Positions 8,619-15,961 of a stretch of 64,000 nucleotides of DNA are shown here, in pieces. Position numbers and translations under genes: made by a program. Position 1 is the stretch's first letter; every line of letters starts with the position of its first letter. Origin of the DNA: Chryseobacterium sp. FP211-J200 (GTDB lineage: Bacteria; Bacteroidota; Bacteroidia; Flavobacteriales; Weeksellaceae); NCBI RefSeq assembly GCF_001643375.1, contig NZ_LSHB01000011.1, forward strand, positions 62,001 to 126,000. Direction: 5' to 3'. The notes below the pieces were generated by a model that was not told the origin of the DNA, made no database searches, and saw only the letters and a list, made by a program, of their open reading frames with translations.

Positions 8619-8646
8619 AACCTTGGCTTTGGTCAAGGTTTTATTG
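8619..8646 (+). terminator. Terminator-like or attenuator-like hairpin in the TIR leader
   Basis: Inverted repeat AACCTTG/CAAGGTT with an 8-nt loop, followed by a short T-rich stretch. The T tract is weak, so it may terminate only part of the transcripts. It lies between the dyad promoter and the TIR locus. Confidence 0.4.
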
Positions 8647-8767
8647 GTTGGATCATCGATAGATACTAAAAATAACAAAAAATCAAAAATAACTGTCACA
8701 GTTGTTGATTTTAGATTGCTATACAGTTACAAATATTTATATTTATTACTATAATAACCATGTTAAA

Positions 8768-8992
8768 ATGAATAATATAAAAAATTTACCAAAAGAAATT
8801 AATGGCTTCCAACTTAGAAATCTTACCATTGATAACTTTACCGTCTTAGATTACTCAAGAAGTTATCGTATAGATAGGTATATTAATCCGCAAGACTTAA
8901 ATCCAGAAGAGTTTAATAATGATATACTTTATGAGGTTAGAGCAGAAACAATGGATGAAGCGGAAGATTTAATGCTGAAAAAATTAAATTAA
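8768..8992 (+). CDS. N-terminal part of a frameshifted TIR-domain protein (or small separate protein)
   Basis: From the ATG at 8768 there are 74 codons with no recognisable domain; the product is acidic and ends LMLKKLN. The frame opens at 8702, but the earlier region reads like spacer. Just before the stop is a run of six A (8978-8983). One more A there, or a -1 ribosomal slip, would join this frame to the open frame that continues through 8983-9798 into the TIR domain, giving a single 343-residue protein. I take it as the N-terminus of that protein. Alternatively it is a short overlapping gene. Base composition is AT-rich, unlike the GC-richer orphan gene at 10064. Confidence 0.55.
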   Translation: MNNIKNLPKEINGFQLRNLTIDNFTVLDYSRSYRIDRYINPQDLNPEEFNNDILYEVRAETMDEAEDLMLKKLN

Positions 8993-9360
8993 TAGAACAA
9001 TTCAAAATTGATTTTAAAGATATATTAAATTTTGAAATTAATCCAGTACAATTATTAGAACAAAATAATCAAAAACTACTACTTAAGTCCTTTACTGCTT
9101 TTAGCATTTGGGACAATAAAAATCACATTAGAACATTAGCGATTATAACTAATAATTTTAACGACGAACAGGAAGTAATCCTAAGTTGGATAAATCAATT
9201 TAAAGAAGATGACTTAACTGCAAACCTTAGTTTTGCAGGTGAAGAATTTGACTCAGATGACTTTAATTTTAATAATATTATTTACATATATACAAATTCT
9301 GACACTCCAGAAATACCTCTAATAAAGATAAAATTTAAAAAATCAAATTTAATATTAAGA
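8959..9360 (+). other. Open frame without start codon joining the N-terminal ORF to the TIR domain
   Basis: In the frame of the TIR domain there is no stop for about 134 codons upstream of its first ATG at 9361, and no ATG, GTG or TTG either. Chance openness of that length is unlikely in such AT-rich DNA. The translation looks like real protein (for example SFTAFSIWDNKNHIRTLAII and DEQEVILSWINQFKEDDLT). It can be reached only by frameshifting from the ORF at 8768-8992, with which it overlaps across the A6 run. Confidence 0.6.
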
Positions 9361-9798
9361 ATGAGAGATGATAAACATAGAGAAAATTTAAAACCAGATT
9401 TTTTTATCTCTCACGATTCACGAGATAAAGATGAAGTCGCAAGACCATTATATGAAGCGCTTCTAAGAAAAGGGTTGAAAGTATGGTATGACGAGTATTC
9501 TTTACAAATAGGTGACAGTTTAACAGAAAGCATTGAAAAAGGTATCGCAGAATCATCACAAGGAATTTTAATATTAAGTAAAAATTTTCTTAGTAATGAA
9601 AAGTGGGCAAAAAATGAATTACAATCATTAAAAACAAGACAAATCATCTTAAATAAGAAAATTATTTTACCTATCTGGCATGGAAGCACAGAAGATGATT
9701 TATCTGAAAATTACTGGCTGTTAGATAAAATTGGTGGAAATACGAAAGATGGAATAGAAAAACTAGCAAATAAAATTTTTGAAAGCATTAAAAAATAA
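9361..9798 (+). CDS. TIR-domain protein (C-terminal part of frameshifted gene)
   Basis: The part from the first in-frame ATG encodes 145 residues that form almost exactly one bacterial TIR domain: DFFISHDSRDKDEVARPLYEAL (box 1), LKVWYDEYSLQIGDSLTESIEKGI (BB-loop region), GILILSKNFL and WAKNEL, whose Glu matches the catalytic Glu of NAD-cleaving TIR domains. Bacterial TIR proteins often deplete NAD in antiphage defence, but others do not, and no Thoeris-like partner is adjacent. The frame is open for about 134 more codons upstream, so the native protein is probably longer, with a sensor-like N-terminus. It is either inactivated by a one-base deletion, switched by A-run slippage, or made by programmed frameshifting. 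Confidence 0.75.
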   Translation: MRDDKHRENLKPDFFISHDSRDKDEVARPLYEALLRKGLKVWYDEYSLQIGDSLTESIEKGIAESSQGILILSKNFLSNEKWAKNELQSLKTRQIILNKKIILPIWHGSTEDDLSENYWLLDKIGGNTKDGIEKLANKIFESIKK

Positions 9799-9808
9799 AA
9801 ACTTCTCC

Positions 9809-9911
9809 CCGATACCGCGGATTTGCAACCTGATGGCATCGGGAATGGTTTGTGAGATGAGTTCTTCAATACTCGCTGCTCCTACCCGATAGCGCGGATC
9901 TGCAATCCGTG
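9809..9911 (+). repeat. REP-like element carrying a 57-bp near-copy of gcvP
   Basis: Two imperfect direct repeats of about 20 bp (9809-9828 and 9886-9905; the shared core reads CGCGGAT-[TC]-TGCAA) flank 57 bp (9829-9885) that match gcvP 15699-15755 at 55 of 57 positions. The right repeat can fold on itself (CGGAT-CTGCA-ATCCG). GCGGAT/ATCCGC palindromes of this kind are common as dispersed REP-like units in Bacteroidota. No transposase is encoded here. Confidence 0.65.
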
Positions 9912-9929
9912 TTTATAACGCACAACCAC

Positions 9930-9957
9930 AAACCCTCGCCCCCAAGTGAGGGTTTCG
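9930..9957 (+). terminator. Terminator-like hairpin after the TIR locus
   Basis: 8-bp perfect stem AAACCCTC/GAGGGTTT with a 10-nt C-rich loop. The T-rich part after it is short, so strength is uncertain. Confidence 0.5.
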
Positions 9958-10063
9958 TATTTTATTTAACATAATATCTTTTTTACAAAAAATTTTATTG
10001 AACAATCATTTTTATTCCATATTAATTTTATATTTGTTACAGTTAACACCTAAAAAAAACCAA

Positions 10064-10795
10064 ATGAACTCAACATCCGAAACAGGCCACGCTAGAAACG
10101 TGGCCAACGCAAACCTATTCAATTCCTACGCTGCAAATCTGGGCGCGATCTACAAACCAAGCAATCCCGAACTGGAACTTGCAAAACTCCAAACCATTTA
10201 CACAAAGGCTTTCGCAGAGCAGGAAGAAGTCAACACCACCCTCCCGCCCTACACTTTAGCAGTCAAAGCCCGACAGGCAGTCTTCGCTCCCATCAACAAA
10301 AAACTTACAAAACTCGAAAAAGCTTACAAGACAACCACAGGCGTCACAGCAGCACAGATGGAAAACTTCCAAACCATTGCCCGCAAAATCAAAGGCACGC
10401 GAAAAGATCCACCAGCAGCACCCACACCGCCCGCGACCCAACCCGACAGTCACTCTGTTTCCCAGTTGAGCTTCGATCAGCGCACCAACAATTATGGCCA
10501 GCTCATAGAGCTCTTCAATAATACCCCAAACTACGGCCCCAACGAAGAAGAATACACAATTCCAATCCTTCAGGAAGAAAGATCACAGATGAGACAGACC
10601 ACCCAACAGGTCGCAGAAACATACTTCCCGCTCAGCCAGGCTAGAACAAGAAGAAACGAAACGCTCTACACCAATGACAACAACCTGGTCGACACCTTCA
10701 ACCTTGCCAAAGACTACATCTCACTGATCCTGGACAAAAAATCACCCGAGTACAAAGCCTTCGCAAAACTAAAATTCAAAAAAATAGAAAGCTAA
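10064..10795 (+). CDS. Conserved hypothetical protein, Bacteroidota-type, function unknown
   Basis: I do not recognise a named family. The start at 10064 (MNSTSETGHARN) is preferred over the longer frame from 9998, whose first 22 residues look like spacer. The 243-residue product is hydrophilic and largely helical, with no signal peptide or membrane segment. It has a Pro-rich linker with PPAAPTPPATQP (about 120-132) between two helical halves. Base composition is clearly GC-richer than the TIR gene before it, suggesting a different origin. Directly after its stop, in the same frame, begins a 21-bp tandem array encoding RQLPITN-like heptads. Confidence 0.7.
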   Translation: MNSTSETGHARNVANANLFNSYAANLGAIYKPSNPELELAKLQTIYTKAFAEQEEVNTTLPPYTLAVKARQAVFAPINKKLTKLEKAYKTTTGVTAAQMENFQTIARKIKGTRKDPPAAPTPPATQPDSHSVSQLSFDQRTNNYGQLIELFNNTPNYGPNEEEYTIPILQEERSQMRQTTQQVAETYFPLSQARTRRNETLYTNDNNLVDTFNLAKDYISLILDKKSPEYKAFAKLKFKKIES

Positions 10796-10805
10796 AAGAA
10801 GCGAC

Positions 10806-10998
10806 TACCAATCACAAACAGGCAACTGCTAGATACAAATAGGCAACTGCCAATCACAAACAGGCAACCGCCAATCGCAAATAGACAACTGCTAGATACA
10901 AACAGACAACTGCCAATCACAAATAGGCAACTGCAGAATACAAAGAGGCAACTGCCAGCCACAAACAGCCAACTGCTAGACAAAAACAGGCAACTGCA
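10806..10998 (+). repeat. 21-bp tandem array, about nine copies, in frame behind a stop codon
   Basis: The unit is imperfect, with 21-bp periodicity and a conserved core CAACTGC and AACAGG. In the frame of the upstream gene (after its TAA at 10793-10795) it reads as heptads such as RQLPITN, RQLLDTN and RQLPATN, open until a TAG at 11027-11029. The opposite strand also reads as heptads (SCLFVIG type). There is no start codon for either reading. Unit length equals both seven codons and two helical turns. Confidence 0.85.
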
Positions 10999-11056
10999 AA
11001 GGAAAACACGATCAAACGACCACTTCTAGATAGTAGTCCAGAAGAACATCCAACCA

Positions 11057-11087
11057 AAAAACCTCTCAATCACTTGAGAGGTTTTTA
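11057..11087 (+). terminator. Rho-independent terminator after the 21-bp array
   Basis: 13-bp perfect stem (AAAAACCTCTCAA and complement), 4-nt loop, ending in T. It closes the transcription unit of the orphan gene at 10064 and its repeat tail. Confidence 0.85.
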
Positions 11088-11107
11088 CTTTAACCACACT
11101 TACTAAT

Positions 11108-11160
11108 TATCGAAAATCATTCATCATTCATCATTCATCATTTATCATTTATCATTAATA
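11108..11160. repeat. Simple AT-rich repeat (TCATTCATCATT-like)
   Basis: Imperfect iteration of CATTCATCATTTATCATT. Related stretches occur in other spacers near gene ends (12930-12965, 21930-21960, 24275-24305, 33428-33460), so it is a general spacer feature of this genome. Confidence 0.6.
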
Positions 11161-11166
11161 ATTTGC

Positions 11167-11197
11167 AAAAAAAAGACTGCCACAAGTGACAGTCTCC
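11167..11197 (-). terminator. Rho-independent terminator of OmpA-family gene
   Basis: On the minus strand, an AGACTG/CAGTCT stem with a further internal pair is followed by a run of eight T, just past the stop codon. Confidence 0.8.
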
Positions 11198-11215
11198 AAA
11201 TTAGAATTGTAAAAT

Positions 11216-12640
11216 TTATTTTGCTTTAAAATACACTCTTCTATTCGCTTTATTTTTCCATTCTGGACACTTAGATGCAGGGTCACATTCAGGATATTTA
11301 AGATCTGATTTACCATTTCCTAGTGCATCCAATTTACTTGAAGCCACACCATTGGTGATCAGATATTGTTTTACAGTTTCTGCTCTTTTTTGAGACAAAG
11401 TCTGGTTGTAACTTTCAGTCCCTCTTGTATCAGTCGCTCCAACTACAGTGAATGATCCGTTAGATTGATTGATCATACTTGCAGCACTATTCAGAATCGG
11501 CGTATTGTTTGGTAGGATTCTAGCTGAATTCAGGTCAAACTCAATACCTTCCAAACTTGTTTCGTTATCAGAGATAGCACCTGTGTTGGTCACTGGACAT
11601 CCTTGGTTCTCCACTGGACCAGGAACAGTCACACATTTGTCATTCAGGTCGATCACACCGTCCATATCTACATCCAATGCTACACCTGCACCGTCAACTC
11701 TAGCACCTGCCGGAGTATCAAGCTGTCTGTCCCAGTCATCGCAAACGCCGTCATTGTCAGCATCTCCGCTTTTGCACAATTGGATATTATCTACTTTGGT
11801 CTCCAACTCATCGATCTTGTTGTAAGCCTCTTCCAATGGATCATGCCACATTAGGTTTGGTCTGTTTTTACCCAAGTTGATCGTAAGACCCAATGTCGGG
11901 TTGAAGAAGTTATCAGAAGTATGAGAACTGATTCTGTTCACAGCACTGTACTGGTCGCTTCCGCCACCGTCAAATGCTTCGTCTCCTGTTACCACATACA
12001 TTACTCTACCTTCGATATCAACTCTGTTGCTGATCTTGTATTTCAAACCAACACCAGCCTGTCCGAACAGTGAGTTGAATTTGAAAGGTTTGTTCTCTGT
12101 CATTAATCTTTGGCCAGCCTCATCCTTTTGGTAAGCTCTGTAAGCTAAAACACCTACACCAGCATATCCGTGGATCGCCCATCTGTAGTCTGCATTGCTG
12201 TCAACTCTTCTTAGAAGGTTTGAGAAATTGATGTCTCCCAAAAGTGAGATCGCATCATACTGGGTTCTTGCTCCAACTCTCAATGAAGTGGACGCATCTG
12301 CAGGTGCTGCATCTTTGGTATTGAAATAACCTTGTCTTGTTTCACCACGGTCATATTGCAACTTCAATCCAAATGAGTGAGAAAGCGCTTTGTCGATACT
12401 GAAATAAGCTGAGTAACCAACAAGTGTGTTACCGTTGCTGATAGATCTAAGGTCAGCGTTTTGCATCAATGGCACACCTCCACCAAAAGAAACAGACCAG
12501 CTGTTGAATCTTGTAGAATCTGACTTTAAAGAAGTAGTTTCAGTAGGGTTTGTGTTCGCGGTTGTCTGCATCATTTCCTGCGAGAACATCACTGCCGGGC
12601 ACGCCAAGGCCAACGACAAAATAGCTAATTTTGATTTCAT
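11216..12640 (-). CDS. OmpA-family outer-membrane protein with calcium-binding repeats
   Basis: A 474-residue porin-like protein. A signal peptide ends at about residue 20 (VMFSQ). An N-terminal beta-barrel follows (about 45-265: WSVSFGGGVPLM, SFGLKLQYDRGET, GYAGVGVLAYRAY, FFNPTLGLTINLGKN), then a short coiled segment. Two thrombospondin-3-like calcium repeats (DADNDGVCDDWD, DVDMDGVIDLNDKC, about 295-335) lead to a C-terminal OmpA peptidoglycan-binding domain (about 365-474) with NQTLSQKRAETVKQYLITNG and NRRVYF. It anchors the outer membrane to peptidoglycan. This is a very common flavobacterial architecture. Abundant expression is likely. Confidence 0.92.
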   Translation of the reverse strand: MKSKLAILSLALACPAVMFSQEMMQTTANTNPTETTSLKSDSTRFNSWSVSFGGGVPLMQNADLRSISNGNTLVGYSAYFSIDKALSHSFGLKLQYDRGETRQGYFNTKDAAPADASTSLRVGARTQYDAISLLGDINFSNLLRRVDSNADYRWAIHGYAGVGVLAYRAYQKDEAGQRLMTENKPFKFNSLFGQAGVGLKYKISNRVDIEGRVMYVVTGDEAFDGGGSDQYSAVNRISSHTSDNFFNPTLGLTINLGKNRPNLMWHDPLEEAYNKIDELETKVDNIQLCKSGDADNDGVCDDWDRQLDTPAGARVDGAGVALDVDMDGVIDLNDKCVTVPGPVENQGCPVTNTGAISDNETSLEGIEFDLNSARILPNNTPILNSAASMINQSNGSFTVVGATDTRGTESYNQTLSQKRAETVKQYLITNGVASSKLDALGNGKSDLKYPECDPASKCPEWKNKANRRVYFKAK

Positions 12641-12866
12641 AAAATATAATTTTAAATTGTTTTATTTATTAAAAGTATAATTGGAACAATTACACCAAAT
12701 CACCCTGAACATCCTTTCAGAAGGTGATGCGCATTCCTCTATCCAATTACCATACCAATAAAAATAGATTGTTATTATTTATAATTATTCAACACATAGC
12801 AATCGATGTTTTTGCAGGCTAAACTATCACGAAATTAATATGTTAGCTCGATGAAAATAAATACAA

Positions 12867-12898
12867 AAAAAACCTCTCAAAAAAATGAGAGGTTTTTT
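12867..12898 (-). terminator. Terminator between gcvP and the OmpA gene
   Basis: 13-bp perfect stem (AAAAAACCTCTCA and complement) with a 6-nt loop and A/T tracts on both sides. It lies downstream of gcvP on the minus strand. The remainder of 12641-12968 holds the OmpA gene's leader and AT-rich simple repeats. Confidence 0.85.
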
Positions 12899-12968
12899 AT
12901 TAAAGATAATTGATGAATCACAAAATCATTGATCATTCATAATTTATCATTTATAATTTATAATTGAT

Positions 12969-15827
12969 TTACATGTAAGCTTCGATCGGCTCACAAGTAC
13001 AGATCAAATTTCTGTCGCCATACGCTTCATCGATCCTTGCAACCGTAGCAAAGAATTTATGCGTTCTCACCCACTCCAATGGATAAGCTGCTTTCTCTCT
13101 GCCGTAAGGTTTATCCCAAGAATCCGAGATCACCAATTGCTCGGTGTGAGGCGCGTTTTTCAACACGTTGTTTTCTCTGTCTGCGTCGCCGTTTGCAATC
13201 TCATCAATTTCTTTTTTGATATTGATCAACGCTTCCGCAAATCTGTCAATCTCGTCTTTGTTTTCAGATTCCGTTGGTTCGATCATCAATGTTCCAGCTA
13301 CAGGGAAACTCACTGTTGGTGCGTGGAAACCGTAATCCATCAAACGTTTTGCAATATCAGCCACCTCAATTCCCAAAGTTTTGAACTGACGGAAGTCCAC
13401 GATACATTCGTGAGCCACTCTGCCTTTGTCGTTCGCATAAAGGATTGGGAAATGCTCAGCTAAGATCTCTTTAAGATAATTAGCATTAAGGATGGCGTGC
13501 TCTGTTGCTTTCTTAAGACCGGAAGTTCCCAACATTTTGATATAAGCATAAGAGATATTCAGTATCAATCCGGAACCGTAAGGCGCTGCAGAGATTCCTT
13601 CAATCGCTTCTTTCCCACCGATTGAGATATTCGCATTGCTTGGTAAGAATGGAACCAAATGCTCCGCCACACAGATCGGGCCAACACCAGGTCCACCACC
13701 ACCGTGAGGAATTGCAAAAGTCTTGTGAAGATTCAGGTGACAAACGTCTGCCCCGATATTCCCAGGACTTGTGAATCCAACCTGCGCATTCATATTCGCA
13801 CCGTCCATGTAGACTTGTCCGCCGAGGTCGTGCGTCAGTTTTGTAATTTCTTTGATATTCGCATCGAAGAATCCGTAAGTCGAAGGATATGTGATCATCA
13901 CTGCCGATAGCTTCTCAGAATGCTGCTCAGTCTTCGCTTTGAAATCTTCAAAATCGATCTCTCCATTTTCAAGATTTTTCACTACTACAATTTTCATACC
14001 CGCCATTGCTGCAGAAGCCGGATTGGTTCCGTGCGCCGATTGAGGAATCAGAACGATATTTCTGTGGCCTTCGCCTCTATTCTTATGATATTCTCTGATG
14101 ACCATCAATCCAGCATATTCGCCCTGCGCACCAGAGTTTGGCTGAAGAGAAGTTCCAGCGAAACCAGTGATCTCAGCCAGGTCTTTCTCTAATTCTTTGA
14201 TCATTTCCTGATAACCACCAGCCTGATCTGTTGGCACAAATGGGTGAACACTTCCCCATTCTCCCCAAGATAATGGGATCATTTGAGTAGCTGCGTTCAG
14301 CTTCATTGTACAAGAACCAAGCGAAATCATAGAATGCGTCAAAGACAGATCTTTTCTTTCCAGACGTTTGATGTAACGCATCAATTCTGTCTCAGTGTGG
14401 TACTTGTTGAAAACCTCTTCTTCCAAGATCTTATCTTCTCTCAACAATTCAGTTGGGATAGAATATTCTTCCTTCAAAGTCACTTTGTAACCTTGTTTCC
14501 CTTTGAACTGAGCGAAAGCTTCAATCAATTGGTTTAATTTGTCAACAGTAGTTGTTTCGTTGATAGAAATACTGACGATGCCTTGTGAGAAATAATTAAG
14601 ATTGATTTTCTGATCTCTCATTTTCATTCTCAAAGATGATTTCTCTTCCTCGTGCAATCTGAATTTCACGGTATCAAAAACCGGCTCGTCAACAATATCA
14701 TAACCTAAAACTTTCAGTGCATCGCCCAAAGCATTGGTTTTGAAATGAATCTGGTCAGCGATAAAATTCAAACCTTTAGGACCGTGATAGACAGCATACA
14801 TACCAGCCATTACCGCAAGAAGGACTTGAGCTGTACAAATGTTCGAAGTTGCTCTTTCTCTTTTGATATGCTGCTCTCTGGTCTGTAGTGCCATTCTCAA
14901 CGCACGTTTACCGTACATATCCTGAGAAATACCAATGATCCTTCCTGGAATATCTCTTTTATAATCTTCCTTACAAGTGAAAAAAGCTGCGTGAGGACCA
15001 CCATAACCCATCGGAATCCCGAATCTTTGGGAAGTTCCAACCGCACAATCTGCGCCCATATCAGCGGGAGATTTCAGCTTAACCAAAGCCATCGGATCAC
15101 AAGCGACAACTACCTGAAGATTGAATTCTTTATAGTAAGTGATGTTTTCTGTGTAATCTAAAACGATTCCGTTTTTCCCTGGATATTGTAATAAAACGCC
15201 GTAGTAAGAATCGTTAAACTGATGGTTGCTGTGATTGCCCACAATGATATCAATTCCAAGACCTTCCGCTTTGGTTTTAAGGACGGAAACAGTTTGTGGT
15301 AAAACTAAATCTGAGATGAAAAATTTGGTAGCATTGGCTTTTTTTTGATCCTTAGTTCTGTTGTTGAAGAACATATGCATCGCTTCGGCAGCAGCGGTAG
15401 ATTCATCAAGAAGAGACGCATTTGCCAAAGGAAAACCTGTCAAATCAGAGACAACAGTTTGAAAGTTAAGCAGAGCTTCTAATCTCCCCTGTGCAATCTC
15501 TGCCTGATAAGGCGTGTAAGCTGTGTACCAACTTGGATTTTCAAGAATATTTCTCTGGATTGGAGAAGGCAAAATGGTATTGTGGTATCCAAAACCTATA
15601 TAGTTATCGAAATTCAGGTTTTTGGATGCCAATTCTTTTGAATGTAAAAGCATCTCATACTCCGAAAGTGGCTCCGAGATGTCCAGATCCTTCTCCAGCC
15701 TGATGGCGTCCGGAATGGTTTGTGAGATGAGTTCTTCAATACTCGCTGCTCCTACTTTCTTTAGCATTTCCGCTTTGTCAGACTCGTTTAGGCTGATGTG
15801 GCGATTTACGAATTGTTGTGTATTCAT
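12969..15827 (-). CDS. gcvP: Glycine dehydrogenase (decarboxylating), P protein
   Basis: The pyridoxal-phosphate-dependent P protein of the glycine cleavage system decarboxylates glycine and passes aminomethyl to the lipoylated H protein. This is the single-chain form (952 aa, normal length) with two homologous halves. Visible motifs: SLGSCTMKLNAATQM, QPNSGAQGEYAGL, IPQSAHGTNPASAAM, and HLNLHKTFAIPHGGGGPG with the PLP-binding Lys at 702. No gcvH or gcvT is adjacent, and no glycine riboswitch is recognisable upstream. A 57-bp stretch of its 5' coding region (15699-15755) has a near-copy at 9829-9885. Confidence 0.97.
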   Translation of the reverse strand: MNTQQFVNRHISLNESDKAEMLKKVGAASIEELISQTIPDAIRLEKDLDISEPLSEYEMLLHSKELASKNLNFDNYIGFGYHNTILPSPIQRNILENPSWYTAYTPYQAEIAQGRLEALLNFQTVVSDLTGFPLANASLLDESTAAAEAMHMFFNNRTKDQKKANATKFFISDLVLPQTVSVLKTKAEGLGIDIIVGNHSNHQFNDSYYGVLLQYPGKNGIVLDYTENITYYKEFNLQVVVACDPMALVKLKSPADMGADCAVGTSQRFGIPMGYGGPHAAFFTCKEDYKRDIPGRIIGISQDMYGKRALRMALQTREQHIKRERATSNICTAQVLLAVMAGMYAVYHGPKGLNFIADQIHFKTNALGDALKVLGYDIVDEPVFDTVKFRLHEEEKSSLRMKMRDQKINLNYFSQGIVSISINETTTVDKLNQLIEAFAQFKGKQGYKVTLKEEYSIPTELLREDKILEEEVFNKYHTETELMRYIKRLERKDLSLTHSMISLGSCTMKLNAATQMIPLSWGEWGSVHPFVPTDQAGGYQEMIKELEKDLAEITGFAGTSLQPNSGAQGEYAGLMVIREYHKNRGEGHRNIVLIPQSAHGTNPASAAMAGMKIVVVKNLENGEIDFEDFKAKTEQHSEKLSAVMITYPSTYGFFDANIKEITKLTHDLGGQVYMDGANMNAQVGFTSPGNIGADVCHLNLHKTFAIPHGGGGPGVGPICVAEHLVPFLPSNANISIGGKEAIEGISAAPYGSGLILNISYAYIKMLGTSGLKKATEHAILNANYLKEILAEHFPILYANDKGRVAHECIVDFRQFKTLGIEVADIAKRLMDYGFHAPTVSFPVAGTLMIEPTESENKDEIDRFAEALINIKKEIDEIANGDADRENNVLKNAPHTEQLVISDSWDKPYGREKAAYPLEWVRTHKFFATVARIDEAYGDRNLICTCEPIEAYM

Positions 15828-15961
15828 TTATAAAACTTCAAATTAGATTCTTATTATAAGGCTTTTAAATTTAATCAATTTTAGAAATATTCCTAAAGTC
15901 TAAAATTTGATAAAAACTATCGCAGCCATTTTATTCTTTATTAAAGTAATTGCTTACCGTA

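Noticed and set aside
10792-10983. Minus-strand gene of Cys/Phe-rich heptads (SCLFVIG)
   Set aside because: It is the complement of the 21-bp tandem repeat; openness follows from the repeat length being a multiple of three. No promoter or RBS.
10806-10998. CRISPR array from short regular repeats
   Set aside because: The repeats follow each other without spacers, have a 21-bp period and vary in sequence; no cas genes are nearby.
12900-12968. AT-rich simple repeats as an origin or matrix-like element
   Set aside because: The same kind of simple repeat occurs at several unrelated gene ends and has no DnaA boxes that I can see.
13059-15846. Series of plus-strand ORFs inside gcvP
   Set aside because: All are shadows of the long minus-strand gcvP frame.
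15828-15961. Glycine riboswitch before gcvP
   Set aside because: The spacer is short, AT-rich and lacks the paired elements of the glycine aptamer.
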